Shown here: positions 41,795 to 51,616 of the stretch, piece after piece
Position numbering within the stretch: position 1 is the stretch's first letter
How the letters are laid out: each line of letters begins with the position of its first letter
Source: Vulcanisaeta sp. JCM 16159
GTDB lineage: Archaea > Thermoproteota > Thermoprotei > Thermoproteales > Thermocladiaceae
Length of the DNA stretch: 64,000 bases
Reading direction: 5' to 3'
Assembly (NCBI RefSeq): GCF_001316265.1
Contig: NZ_BBDN01000002.1
Span: 124,001 to 188,000, forward strand
Translations under genes and position numbers: made by a program
Notes under the pieces: model-generated
Told to the model about the DNA's origin: nothing
The model's input: the letters and a program-made list of their open reading frames with translations, nothing else
Databases searched by the model: none

Positions 41795-42832
41795 CTACTT
41801 ATATTTCATAATCATATCCTCAACCTCCTTAATAACCTCATCGAATAAATCCCTAAGATTAACATGACCCTTCACGGATATATTCTTGAGCGTGGTAGAA
41901 GACCCACACTCGCCTATTCCATAGCAATGAACGTACACATGAGCTTCACTCACGATAGACGCATAGGCCTCTAATATGGCGATTGATTGCTTAACATAGT
42001 CAGGGTAAGCACCATGCACCAGGTTGGGTATTGGCGCATCCGAAACCACAATCATCAACTCCTTAATGCTTGTTATTGGCAATGAACGCGCCTGCTTGGA
42101 ACCACTACCCATTAACATATTAAGGACAGCCAATAATGCTGCCCTAGCCCTTCTTTTCCTCTCTTCATCAATATTAATATTACTAGGTAAGCTAATAATG
42201 CTGCCATCACCCTCATATCTAGGTCTTAGTATCCACCCAAGATCCATACTTATTGCAAAACCGTATAATGGCCCTGATGCATATTCCTGCTTAAACACCA
42301 TCATACCCTCGCCTTCGCCCTTAGTAACTTGCTTAGGAACAACTCTATTATGCTGTATAGCAAACTTTACAGTACTCTCAATATTATCTACCGTCAATAA
42401 AGGTATTGCGTGGCTAATCTCCACAAGCGTATCTCTCTTTAGTTGCTTATCGGGTATTAAGAAGCCATGTAGGTCATTACAAAGATCAATTATAGCCTCC
42501 TGTTCTTTATCGACATAGTTAAGAGATTCTGTGTTCATGTCATTTACATCATATTTATATCCTCTTAACCCCACGCCATGTTTACATAAGATATTTAATA
42601 GTGAACCCCCTAGTTTTACGTACTCCTGAGCCAGATATACAGCATGCCAATGCTTGAGGGCATTGCCGGTGATTATTGGTACATTATCGTAAACCCTATA
42701 CGTATTACCATCGGGAACAACCACCTTAGCCGTGGCCACTTGGTTATAATTACCGATATTACCAGATCCAGTCAAGGCTGAAACCTCTACCGTAAATCTA
42801 CCCGAGACCTTAACATATGGAGGATACGGCAT
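41795..42832 (-). CDS. cas7: Cas7 (Csa2), backbone of I-A Cascade
   Basis: This protein of 345 aa multimerises along the crRNA spacer. The N-terminal VKVSGRFTVEVSALTGSGN is the Csa2/DevR RRM-like start, NVPIITGNALKHWHAVYL matches the family's 'G.slkg.hr' helix, and ARSLPITSIKELM is also conserved. I chose ATG 42832 (MPYPPYVK) just after the csa5 stop; the open frame to 42889 overlaps csa5. The frame is intact. Confidence 0.9.
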   Translation of the reverse strand: MPYPPYVKVSGRFTVEVSALTGSGNIGNYNQVATAKVVVPDGNTYRVYDNVPIITGNALKHWHAVYLAQEYVKLGGSLLNILCKHGVGLRGYKYDVNDMNTESLNYVDKEQEAIIDLCNDLHGFLIPDKQLKRDTLVEISHAIPLLTVDNIESTVKFAIQHNRVVPKQVTKGEGEGMMVFKQEYASGPLYGFAISMDLGWILRPRYEGDGSIISLPSNINIDEERKRRARAALLAVLNMLMGSGSKQARSLPITSIKELMIVVSDAPIPNLVHGAYPDYVKQSIAILEAYASIVSEAHVYVHCYGIGECGSSTTLKNISVKGHVNLRDLFDEVIKEVEDMIMKYK

Positions 42833-42839
42833 TATGCTA

Positions 42840-43259
42840 TCACCTCGTACTGCCGCGTTTAGCTTTATCCTCACACTCCTCAATTTCAACTACATCAGGA
42901 TCTGGAGCCAATGCGTAGGCTGCAAAGCGTTTTATCTCCGTACGTACATCATTGACATTCTTAATGTAATTATAAAACTCGTCCTGCTTTTTAGACCACC
43001 ACTGTAATTTATACTGTATTATCTTATTAATCCTATCTTCGCACTCTTTATCATTACTTAATTCATCTTTAAGGCCTTTAAGGTCATTTAGGGTCTTGGT
43101 TGCTAATCTTGATATTTTAGATAACGCATTAACTAAGGTTTCAAGCTTAGGGTTACTCGATAACTCGTCAAGTATGTCATATGCCTGTTCGCGGTGTATT
43201 ACTATTCTTATGGCGTCTGCAGCATCCTTTATAGGATCCTGTGAGGCTTGTTGGCTCAT
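42840..43259 (-). CDS. csa5: Csa5, small subunit of I-A Cascade
   Basis: This 139-aa, largely helical protein sits in the first position of the interference operon, as in Sulfolobales and Thermoproteales I-A loci. Sequence similarity is modest; size, charge pattern, and position upstream of cas7 support the call. Start ATG 43259. It is divergent from csa3 with 56 nt between starts, so both genes share a promoter region containing a TATA box (TTTTATATAT, 43281-43290). Confidence 0.75.
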   Translation of the reverse strand: MSQQASQDPIKDAADAIRIVIHREQAYDILDELSSNPKLETLVNALSKISRLATKTLNDLKGLKDELSNDKECEDRINKIIQYKLQWWSKKQDEFYNYIKNVNDVRTEIKRFAAYALAPDPDVVEIEECEDKAKRGSTR

Positions 43260-43315
43260 TATTAATGTCTCTGGGTTCAGTTTTATATATCTTCTCTTGC
43301 TATGCTTCTCAATAT

Positions 43316-44065
43316 ATGGAGAAGTTGAGTGTTAGGAAGTGTGTGGTGGTTAGTGTTGGGCTTTATCCAGGTAATGCGAAGCATGCATTGGCTAGGGCTG
43401 GGCCTGTGGGCGGTGATGTGGTTTTTCTAGTGAATAGTGAACCCAGGATTGTGCCTGAGGGCATTCTTAGGGGCCGTAGGGAACAGCCCATTCAAGCCAT
43501 GGAGGCACTTCATAAATTCATTAATGAGTTAGACAGTGAAGTTAATGTTGTGGATGTTTGGCTTGATCCTAAGGACGGCATTGCAACCAGTGTGGCTAGG
43601 CTTAGGTCTTTAATTGAGACTTATGTACCGTGTAGGGTCATCATTAGTATGGCTGGTGGGTTTAGGTGGCTTAGCGCGGCGTTGATGTTTCTGGCTCTTG
43701 CCCTGGCCTCCGTGGGCCCCTACGTGGGTGTTGTGGTGGATAGTGTATTTGCGATGCTTGAGGAGGAGAGTCCGTCGGTTAGGGCCTTGTTTAGGAGTGT
43801 TGAGGAGAGGGTTGTCCCCTGGCCCGTGGTGCCTAGGCTGGCCAGTTTAACGTATGATGAGTATAGGGTCCTCAAGTTAATAGGCCTTGGCAGGCACAGG
43901 GCTAAGGACATACATGGTGAACTCAATAGGGATTGTAAGAAGCCGGGAGGCTGCATATCCATGGCCACCGTCCAGAGAACACTCGTGAAACTCATCAAGA
44001 AGGGGCTGATAGGTTATGAAAAGAGAGGCAGGGCACATTATTATGAGTTAACGCCCCTAGCCTAA
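43316..44065 (+). CDS. csa3: Csa3, CARF-HTH transcriptional regulator
   Basis: This 249-aa protein has an N-terminal CARF (Rossmann-like) domain (VVVSVGLYPGNAKHAL; later ISMAGGFRWLSAALM) and a C-terminal winged helix (residues 180-249: LTYDEYRVLKLIGLG, MATVQRTLVKLIKKGLI). Csa3 proteins bind cyclic oligoadenylate and control adaptation and effector genes. I chose ATG 43316, about 26 nt after the TATA box at 43281-43290. It lies between the interference operon and the array 2 leader, so it may also read that leader. Confidence 0.9.
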   Translation: MEKLSVRKCVVVSVGLYPGNAKHALARAGPVGGDVVFLVNSEPRIVPEGILRGRREQPIQAMEALHKFINELDSEVNVVDVWLDPKDGIATSVARLRSLIETYVPCRVIISMAGGFRWLSAALMFLALALASVGPYVGVVVDSVFAMLEEESPSVRALFRSVEERVVPWPVVPRLASLTYDEYRVLKLIGLGRHRAKDIHGELNRDCKKPGGCISMATVQRTLVKLIKKGLIGYEKRGRAHYYELTPLA

Positions 44066-44179
44066 TGCTTGTGGGCAAGCTGAAGGCCCAGTGATATGTT
44101 GCAGACCTAGTCATTAATGAAACCATTGGAGCATTAGTGTTATCTAGGAATTGAATGTAAGTACTAAACCAAGTTAATT

Positions 44180-44382
44180 CATTATTAAACCACGACGCCA
44201 CTATCGTGGGAACAGGTACGTTCATGTAAAATTGAATGCAAGCATCAGAACAATGATTAGCCCACTAAGCATATCGTGGGAACAAACCCGTACCGTGAAT
44301 GATCATGGGCATACCTGTTCTAATGGCTGGAAAAGGCTGTGTGAAGAAAGGCTTATAAGTAAGTTTATATAGTAATGTCTCG
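44180..44382 (+). promoter_or_regulatory. leader of CRISPR array 2
   Basis: Two copies of TCGTGGGAACA (44204-44214 and 44274-44284) are 70 nt apart. CCGTACCGTGAA follows the second, and a 26-nt segment at 44350-44375 containing CTTATAAG and GTTTATATAG ends 7 nt before repeat 1. The same boxes occur in the same order in the array 1 leader. TATA-like elements near the repeat are likely the crRNA promoter. The 110 nt between csa3 and this leader show nothing else. Confidence 0.8.
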
Positions 44383-45690
44383 GATATTCTCTAAAGAGAA
44401 TAGAAGGACGCTTAATTCCGGTTCCTTCCTCTTTTGCAAGGCCTCACTCTGCCGATATTCTCTAAAGAGAATAGAAGGAGGATGGTTCCCGTACTTCCTG
44501 GCAATGAGATTCATGATGGGTTGATATTCTCTAAAGAGAATAGAAGGTGAATTGGGAGAGATCATTAGGGACTTCATTGCGAATGATGCAGGTATGATAT
44601 TCTCTAAAGAGAATAGAAGGTAGTAATTCGTAAAAATCAACAACACGTACAGGCCTATATAGCTGATATTCTCTAAAGAGAATAGAAGGACACTATATCG
44701 GCCGCTATGCCCAACATGCAAACCACTCGAAAGATATTCTCTAAAGAGAATAGAAGGAGCAGCCAATTGCTGTTGTACGGCTGGCTTATTATACCGAGCA
44801 CGAAGATATTCTCTAAAGAGAATAGAAGGACAACGTTGAAGATGCTTGATAAGCTTGTAGAGGCCGGCATATTCCGATATTCTCTAAAGAGAATAGAAGG
44901 ATGAGGTTTGTTCCACTGATTGATGATGCCCGCAAGGACAACCGTGATATTCTCTAAAGAGAATAGAAGGGGGATTGACTACGTCATGAACTTGGAGACA
45001 GAGGAAATACCACTGCCGGGATATTCTCTAAAGAGAATAGAAGGATTCGAGGGAGAGGAGGAGGTAGATGAGGACTAGGGAGGTGATTACGATATTCTCT
45101 AAAGAGAATAGAAGGAATGTTGTCAAGGTCGTTGGTGAATTCGGGAAGTTACTAAGGGAGCAAGATATTCTCTAAAGAGAATAGAAGGAGGGATTGGCTT
45201 ATCGATCTTTACGACGTTAGTAACTTACTTCTGATATTCTCTAAAGAGAATAGAAGGACGTGGTAGAGGGCATTCAACATCCATACGCCATCGGTATCGA
45301 CACAGGATATTCTCTAAAGAGAATAGAAGGGGTTTTTTTGAGTGTGGTTGGGTTGGCTGGCGCTGGTTGTTTGATATTCTCTAAAGAGAATAGAAGGCAA
45401 CATAGTACAACACCGGTAATGCCTGGGGTTGTTGAGGTTACTCCCCGATATTCTCTAAAGAGAATAGAAGGTTCGTGAGTTACCCACCGAGTAACCCGTG
45501 CTATAAATGCTTGAATCAAGGATATTCTCTAAAGAGAATAGAAGGAGGTTCGGCGGTGGAGCATTCCCACCAGTCTGGTTGAGCCAATTCTTGATATTCT
45601 CTAAAGAGAATAGAAGGAATAAGAGCTACGTACATAGACTTTGGAGGGATAGTTTGGCATATCACGATGTTTTCTAAAGAGAATGGAGGG
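44383..45690 (+). CRISPR. CRISPR array 2 (19 repeats, 18 spacers)
   Basis: Repeats of 25 nt (begin GATATTCTCT, end AATAGAAGG) start at 44383, 44454, 44523, 44596, 44665, 44733, 44805, 44876, 44946, 45020, 45091, 45164, 45233, 45306, 45373, 45447, 45521, 45593 and 45666. Spacers are about 42-51 nt. The last repeat (45666-45690) is degenerate (GATGTTTTCT..., ending GGAGGG), which marks the old, leader-distal end. TTCTCT-AA-AGAGAA is a hairpin-capable core. No spacer could be matched to a target by eye. Confidence 0.98.
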
Positions 45691-45746
45691 TTATTTTCTT
45701 TGGTGAAGTGATGTTGAATTAAATGTTATTGTTTTGATGAGGTATT

Positions 45747-46322
45747 TTATGGTGGGCATATGTCTTTGAAGTAGCAGACTTTGCATTTTGCCTTGTTTGT
45801 TGTTTTTGGTGGTAGTTCTTGGTTTTGTATGTGTTTTCTCATGTCTTGTATCGCTCTTTCTATCCATATTCTTAGGCTTGGTGTTGGTCTTATTGTGATC
45901 GTTACTTCTCTTTCCTGGTTTATGATTACTATTTTATCCACAGTAACTTTCATGGTTTCTTCAATAGCCATTGCGTATGCCGTTGCCTGTGCCAGTATAT
46001 GGTTATACTTCATGTATAGCTTCTTCCTACTTCCTATGTTTAACTTCGTCTCTATTACTACTGCCTTACTTCCGTTTATTACCACGGCATCCACCCTGCC
46101 TACTATACCGAGTTTTGTGGATTTCACAGGTACCTCTAGCTTGATCTCTCCCTGTATTCCCTGTTCTCTTATGATCCTAATTATTTTCTCCGTATTTAGT
46201 ACATACTTTGCATACTTCATGGATTCCGTGGGTGGTTCCCTCATGATCATTAGTTTTAGGTATGCCTGCCTTGGGCAGTAGACGTATTCCTTCACCATGC
46301 TTATTGGTATGTAGTCCATCAT
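45747..46322 (-). CDS. cas4: Cas4 exonuclease
   Basis: This 191-aa RecB-like nuclease helps process prespacers and select PAMs. The N-terminal Fe-S cysteine is in EYVYCPRQAYLK, the PD-(D/E)XK core is VGRVDAVVI...AVVIETKLN (D, E, K), and the C-terminal cysteines are CKVCYFKDIC. It starts at ATG 46322, overlapping the cas2 stop, as the last gene of the csa1-cas1-cas2-cas4 adaptation operon. Confidence 0.94.
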   Translation of the reverse strand: MMDYIPISMVKEYVYCPRQAYLKLMIMREPPTESMKYAKYVLNTEKIIRIIREQGIQGEIKLEVPVKSTKLGIVGRVDAVVINGSKAVVIETKLNIGSRKKLYMKYNHILAQATAYAMAIEETMKVTVDKIVIINQEREVTITIRPTPSLRIWIERAIQDMRKHIQNQELPPKTTNKAKCKVCYFKDICPP

Positions 46323-46594
46323 ATCACCATGGGTCCATTTGGTATTGCTAGGTTTGCGGTTCCCAGTTTTATTGCGTTGTTTAGTGTTTGTCCGTCAATT
46401 ATTAGTATTATCACGGAGTCCTCCCTGTCCATGAGTCTCGTTAATGCCCTTGCCGTGTCCTTGGCTAGGGCGCTGCCGCCCCTGGCTATGTATAAGCTTC
46501 TTTGTACCCTTATGTAACCCATTGCCTTTAATTTGTTCATTATTTCGAGTCTCCTCCTATCGCTGCTTATGTCGTATGAGACGATCACGTACAT
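46319..46594 (-). CDS. cas2: Cas2
   Basis: This 91-aa ferredoxin-like protein forms the core of the Cas1-Cas2 integrase. It begins MYVIVSYDISSDRRR with the conserved Asp, followed by LKAMGYIRVQRSLYIARGG. It starts directly after the cas1 stop and overlaps cas4. The frame is intact and length normal. Confidence 0.95.
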   Translation of the reverse strand: MYVIVSYDISSDRRRLEIMNKLKAMGYIRVQRSLYIARGGSALAKDTARALTRLMDREDSVIILIIDGQTLNNAIKLGTANLAIPNGPMVI

Positions 46595-47585
46595 TTAGAA
46601 CACCCAGGTGAAGCATTCGTAATTCTTGACGTTGCCTTCCCTAATTATTGAGGCTAGGTGCCAGGTCTCGTGCTTCATTATCTCGGTTAATGGCGACTTC
46701 CTTCCTGTCCTTGGGTTTACGTAGTCCCTGTTTAGGTTATTTAGTATTATCCTGGCCACGGTCCTCCTTGAGTCGTAGTCTAGGAAGCCGTTTATTGTGC
46801 TTAGCTTGGTATTGCTTATCTCCGTTATTAATGGCTTATCCACCGCCACGGTCCTAAATATTTCGACTATGTCGAAGACGAGTGACGGCTTTCCGCTCTT
46901 TATTGTATGGAGTATGCCTAGGTATGGGTCTAGCCCGGCCATTATTAGGTATCTCTCCATTGTTGAGTAGAGTATTCCGTAGCCGTAGTTCAGGGCCAGG
47001 TTCATGAGGTCTGTGCCTCTGGGTCTCTGCCGTGGAACCCGAGCCAATTGGGGAGTAGTGATGTTATGGCGTCCCAGTATTTATTGGCTGCCTGGGCTCG
47101 ATGCTTTCAATGAGCTCGGGGTTTAACCTGTTGGTTTCTATGGACATTAATTGTGTTGCCATTGATGATATTGAGTAGGCAATGTCGTTTAGTGATGGTT
47201 CTCTGCGGCTCTTGGCGAAGTATCTAATTAGTCTTGCCTGGTTCTCGATCTTGCATGCAATTATTTTGCGTGCTAGTTTGAGTCTTGCCTCATTGTTTAG
47301 GAATAGTTCGTATTGCTTGACCCTGGTTATTACGGTTTTATTAATCACTGGGGGTGTTATGATGGCCACTGTCCCCGAGTGGGTTTAGGATTACTAGGTT
47401 TATGCCCTTCATGCTAGTATCCTAATTGCCTTTGTGGTTATTGAGGCTCTCGATGTCGCGATTATCACCTCCTCCGTGTTTGGCGGTAATACTTGCTTAT
47501 TGCCGTTCCTGCCCATGATTATTATAGAGCCCTTCCTGGCGATAATTCTCGTCCCTGGCTCTGTTATGTATATTTCATTGGCCAT
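46595..47585 (-). CDS. cas1: Cas1 integrase (frameshifted)
   Basis: This protein of about 330 aa inserts spacers at the leader-repeat junction. The N-terminal beta domain reads ANEIYITEPGTRIIARKGS and, after a shift near 47410, GINLVILNPLG. The helical catalytic domain includes LALNYGYGILYSTMERYLIMAGLDPYLG with the catalytic Glu, His in ILHTIKSGKPSLVFDIVEIFR, and the acidic pair beyond. Further breaks lie near 47075 and 47030. Start ATG 47585 overlaps the csa1 stop by 11 nt. Confidence 0.93.
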
Positions 47586-48381
47586 GGCAGACACCGTAGA
47601 ATGGGCATGTCCTTGGACAGGAACTCGCTGGCCCTGGGTCATCGCCATTCTCAATTATTCTTGCCACGGTATCCCTCATGTCCAGGAATGCCCTCCTTAA
47701 AGCATCGTCTATCTTAACAACCCTCCAGTTAAGTCTTGGCTTACCGTTGATGCTTATATGGAGTACTACGCCAATGTCCACTGGGTGGCCTATCCAAGCT
47801 CTATGGCCAGTGCGTATGCCGTAATGGCTATGTCCTTCCTATTAATTAATTCCTCCGTTGGTGACGAAGTTACTAACTCCACCGGTATGAAGCCCACGAG
47901 TATATCCGGCTTAATAATGTCGGAGAGCCCAATTGGGGCTCCTGGTATTGCTGGTTCGACACTGATTGGTATTCCCTCCTCACGGGCGTTGAGGGCCATG
48001 GTCACGGCCTTTGTATAGACCTCGTATAACTGAGCCTATATTTAGAGCTAGATCGCCGTACTCATTGATTATGCCTTCGAATTTAGTATCGAGTTGCGAG
48101 AATGGTATTGACTCTCTAAATGGTGCCAGGAAGACCTCGTGAATTAACCTGCCAAGCCTTAGGCTCTCACTGTCTTCCATGGGTATCTTAGCGACGCGTC
48201 TTAGGTATGCGTCGCGTTTTGTTGGGCATGGTGATGAGACTTCAGACACCGTTGGCCTAACTGAGTGTCTCGGTGCGACCACGTCTCTAACCCAGCCTCT
48301 TATTTCTGCGTAGTATCCGTTCTCCATCGTGTTTTTAATGTAGTCCCAAACCCACCTGGGCAGTACCATATGCTTGCTCAA
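47575..48381 (-). CDS. csa1: Csa1, Cas4-like adaptation protein (frameshifted)
   Basis: This type I-A-associated Cas4-superfamily protein has about 267 aa. It opens LPRWVWDYIKNTMENGYYAEIRGW, has the first Fe-S Cys in VSSPCPTKRDAYLRR, an EIH-like helix RLIHEVFLAPFR, the nuclease core PDILVGFIPVELV (D...E), and C-terminal cysteines CPRTCPFYGVC. Shifts lie near 48000 and 47785. First gene of the adaptation operon; ATG 48381 follows AT-rich DNA with TATA-like stretches. Confidence 0.88.
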
Positions 48382-48642
48382 ACTTATTTACGTATTTTAT
48401 TCTTAATTGTGAAATACATATTAATTAATTGAGAAATAGAAATAAACCAATACCGAAGTTACTAATGATTCTAAACCGCCATTACTAGTTGACACATTAA
48501 CGCACCTGGAATTATGAAATCCCAGCGGGGGCATTAGAGTTGTTGATTGTTGATGGTTAGGTGTAGTTTGTGCGTTGGTGTGGTTGTGTTTTCATTGTCT
48601 TGTCAATAGGTTTTTATTTTTGGTTGTGGGTTCATTATTTGG

Positions 48643-49603
48643 ATGTCTTTTCGTGGTGATTTTTTTGCGTTTGTTGAGGGAGGATGAGGAGTTTAGGTTT
48701 GCTGTGATGGGCTTACTCGGTATTACTGATGTTCAGTCTTCGATTAGGCAGTTGGTTAGTGCGGTTGGTGAGTTGACGAAGACTGTCCAAAGGCTCGCCG
48801 AAGGTCAGGATAGGCTTTGGCAAGAGGTTAGGGCACTCCGTGAGGATCAAAACAAGCTATGGCAAGAAAACAACAAGATTTGGCAGGAAATCAAGGCATT
48901 AAGGGAGAGCCAGGATGCCATGAGAACGGACATAAACAGGCTATGGGAGGAGAACAACAAACTGTGGCAGGAAGTGAAGGCGTTGCGTGAGGGTTATGAG
49001 GCCCTCAGGACTGACGTTAATAAGTTATGGGAGGAGAATAACAAGATTTGGCAGGAGGTTAGGAGGATTGATGAGAACATAGAGAGGCTATGGCAGGAAA
49101 ACAGCAAAATATGGCAGGAGATTAGGAGACTATCCGAAAACCAGGAGAGGCTTTGGCAGGAGTTTAGGGCGTTTAGGGAGGAGCAGGGGAGGTTCAATAG
49201 GTGGATGTTGAGTGCCTTGGTTGAGATTAGGGATTCGCTTGGTGGTGCCTATGAGTATTACACGGCTCATTGGATCGAGAGGTGGCTTGAGGTTAGGGGC
49301 ATTAACTGTGATGTTAGGGTAAACGTGACGATCCCGGTGGATGGTTCCAGGGAAATAGATGCCATTTGTTATGATCCATTGGTTATTGGCGAGGCAACCA
49401 TTAAGGTTTTCTCCATTGATGAGGCTGAGAGGGAGGTAGGGAAGCTCCTTGAGAACGCCAGGGCCGCGGAGAAATTCTTCAATAGGAGGGTTTACGCCCT
49501 AGTACTTGCTGTGGAGACCGCGCCTGAGCAGGTCGCGGAGTACCTAAGGCGTAGGGCCAGTGAGTTGGGCATAGTGTTGGTTCTCGGCAGGGAATACTCA
49601 TGA
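48643..49603 (+). CDS. coiled-coil PD-(D/E)XK-like protein (DUF3782 type)
   Basis: This protein has about 320 aa. Residues about 40-190 are repeats of LWQE(N/V)xx(I/L)WQE, forming a long coiled coil. The C-terminal domain has SREIDAICYDPLVIGEAT, a D...E-x-T core like PD-(D/E)XK nucleases, then a VLAVETAP strand. Such proteins are common in Thermoproteota and uncharacterised. I prefer ATG 48643 (MSFRGDF), about 30 nt after TATA-like TTTTTATTTTT, with one extra T in a T7 run near 48660 corrected. The open frame from 48575 would add a dubious hydrophobic N-terminus. Confidence 0.65.
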
Positions 49604-49673
49604 TCGAGCCCTCAGCCCATACTTAAGTCAGTCAATCTAAATAAGTAAAGATGGCAAATACCAAGGATTATTA

Positions 49674-50174
49674 ATGGTTCGGGTTGGTGATATTGAATTG
49701 GTCGTTAGGGATTGCTTGGGTAGTATCGGTGTCTCCGCTAGTAATTGTGAGTTTGGTGTTTATGATTGTAGGAGCATTAATGTTCATGGGGCTGGCGCTT
49801 ACATCTTCTTCGATGACTCCGGGGTTTATTACGTGGGTGAGGCTGATGATGTGGCCCGTAGGTTACTACAGGAGCATTGCCGAGCCAATATAGGTAATTC
49901 CGAGGGTGTTGTTAGGTTCCTAATGCATTACCTCGATGAGGTCTGCGCCAATAGTGGTGAATGGATTAGGCTTGATGCCGCGGGTAGGGAGGAATTCGTT
50001 AAGGAAATTCTGAGAGAGGAAATCAGTAGTTTAAGGATATACGTGGTCACGTGCAAGGGGCTAAGTGATGAGAAGCAAGGTAATAGGAGGGTTAGGAATA
50101 GGGTTAGGAAAAGGCTTGAGGATTGTCTTAGGGGTGGGCTGAGGCCAATGTTGAATTCGATTGGTGTCTCGTGA
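49674..50174 (+). CDS. GIY-YIG nuclease-like protein
   Basis: This 166-aa protein has GAYIFFDDSGVYYVGEADDVARRLLQEH (residues 41-68), which matches the GIY-YIG pattern: GAY-IF, YYVG, and an R-x3-x-H helix. The C-terminal half is basic (NRRVRNRVRKR) and could bind DNA. Catalytic Glu placement further on is not certain. It lies 70 nt after the coiled-coil nuclease-like gene on the same strand, and both are beside the CRISPR adaptation genes. Start at TTG/ATG near 49674. Confidence 0.55.
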   Translation: MVRVGDIELVVRDCLGSIGVSASNCEFGVYDCRSINVHGAGAYIFFDDSGVYYVGEADDVARRLLQEHCRANIGNSEGVVRFLMHYLDEVCANSGEWIRLDAAGREEFVKEILREEISSLRIYVVTCKGLSDEKQGNRRVRNRVRKRLEDCLRGGLRPMLNSIGVS

Positions 50175-50290
50175 ATTGTGTTAAATATTAGGTTTTGGTT
50201 TGTTGTTTAGGGTTTTCATCAGTTCTTATTATTTTTGAGGATAATGCTTTTAAATCCGTGAATTAATCATTAAAATGGTGCTCTTTACAT

Positions 50291-51616
50291 ATGCTCAGTA
50301 GGTCCCTGGTTATAGCCTTGGTTGTTGTGGTTGTAGTAGTTGTTGCGGCTGTGGTGGCACTTATGGTGTATAAACCAGGTTTAATGGGTGTTTCGTCTTC
50401 GCCTGGTTCTACGACTACGGTAAAGCCGGAGACCGCGCTTGCTAGTATGAGGGAGTTGGGTGTTGGTCAATATACCGTTAATTATTCAGCAAGTGTTAAT
50501 ATGCTTATGTATTATCAGGAGTATGGTTCTGGCACCAATGTTTCAATTGCGGTTACTACGCCGAATATTGAGATTTCCTACCTGAATAATAGTGGTTCAT
50601 ATGAGCTCTATATTGCTGGGCCCGTCTCCGTGAATATTACGTCTCCGTCGTACTCCAGTGCCAGCATTACGTTTAAGTTGCCGCTGGTTGTTGCTATTAC
50701 GTATAATGCGACTACGGTGTGTATGATACTTGGTCAGCAATTAATTAATTCCATTAGTTCCCTCTCTGGTGGTTCTGCGGTAATGCCGTCGAACTATACA
50801 TCGGTGGTTTCCTGTAGCCCAGTGACGCAGCAGGGGGGTGTTGTTAATACTACAAGTCCCGTCACGAATTTTGTAAACGATATCTATAATAACCTGACCT
50901 ACGTGGGTACCGAAACCTGGAATGGGCAGAATGCTTATTGTTTCGCCACAAAAATGCCCGTAAGTATTCCGTTGAATGAGTCGTTAGCATCATCCTTATC
51001 ACCTGGTGCCTCAATGAACATGGAACTTTACATAAATAGGATGTGCGTGCTGAATAATGGATTAACTACATTATTTCAGGGTTCAATAAACATAACCATT
51101 GTCTCAAGCGCGTCCTTTGGGGAAATGGACTTTAATATCAATGCCAACCTATTGAATTATGAAATGTCGTTTGACAATGCGGCGTTCCAGGGCCTATTAA
51201 CGAGCCCATACATAGTTAGTTCATCCTCATCAGAAGCATCCACCACGTCCACATTACAATTTCAGTTGATATCATTGACCGGCGTTAATAGCGGTCAGGC
51301 GCAATTAACATTTCTTATGAATAATCCATCAAACGCTAGCATCGGCATCAACGGCTTCACGTTAGGTGATCTATCATGCGTGTTCTCAAGCCCAATACAA
51401 ATACCTGCCGGTGCTTCAGATGTTCAAATAATGATAACGTTACCCATATCAAATGGTTACCTCAACGCGTCTGGCGTTTCTGTAACTTATAATGGGCAAT
51501 CAATGCAGGCAATATGCACTGGACAGCAAATGGTTCAAGTAGGCGTGGTATACGACGGATACCTAACAACAGTAAATGGGCAGACGTACCCATTCGCAGT
51601 GACAGCAAGCCCATAG
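50291..51616 (+). CDS. exported, membrane-anchored surface protein
   Basis: This 441-aa protein starts with a hydrophobic anchor rich in Val (residues 6-27, ALVVVVVVVVAAVVALMVY). An extracellular region follows that is rich in Ser, Thr, Asn and Tyr, with many NxS/T glycosylation sites and pairs of cysteines. It is beta-rich throughout, without recognised catalytic motif. It may be a substrate-binding or S-layer-associated protein. A TATA-like TTTTAAATCC lies upstream at about 50249. The frame is intact. Confidence 0.65.
   Translation: MLSRSLVIALVVVVVVVVAAVVALMVYKPGLMGVSSSPGSTTTVKPETALASMRELGVGQYTVNYSASVNMLMYYQEYGSGTNVSIAVTTPNIEISYLNNSGSYELYIAGPVSVNITSPSYSSASITFKLPLVVAITYNATTVCMILGQQLINSISSLSGGSAVMPSNYTSVVSCSPVTQQGGVVNTTSPVTNFVNDIYNNLTYVGTETWNGQNAYCFATKMPVSIPLNESLASSLSPGASMNMELYINRMCVLNNGLTTLFQGSINITIVSSASFGEMDFNINANLLNYEMSFDNAAFQGLLTSPYIVSSSSSEASTTSTLQFQLISLTGVNSGQAQLTFLMNNPSNASIGINGFTLGDLSCVFSSPIQIPAGASDVQIMITLPISNGYLNASGVSVTYNGQSMQAICTGQQMVQVGVVYDGYLTTVNGQTYPFAVTASP

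Noticed and set aside
48575-48642. Transmembrane N-terminus for the coiled-coil nuclease-like protein
   Set aside because: A T7-run correction gives a better ATG start (48643) at promoter distance and matches the soluble family form.
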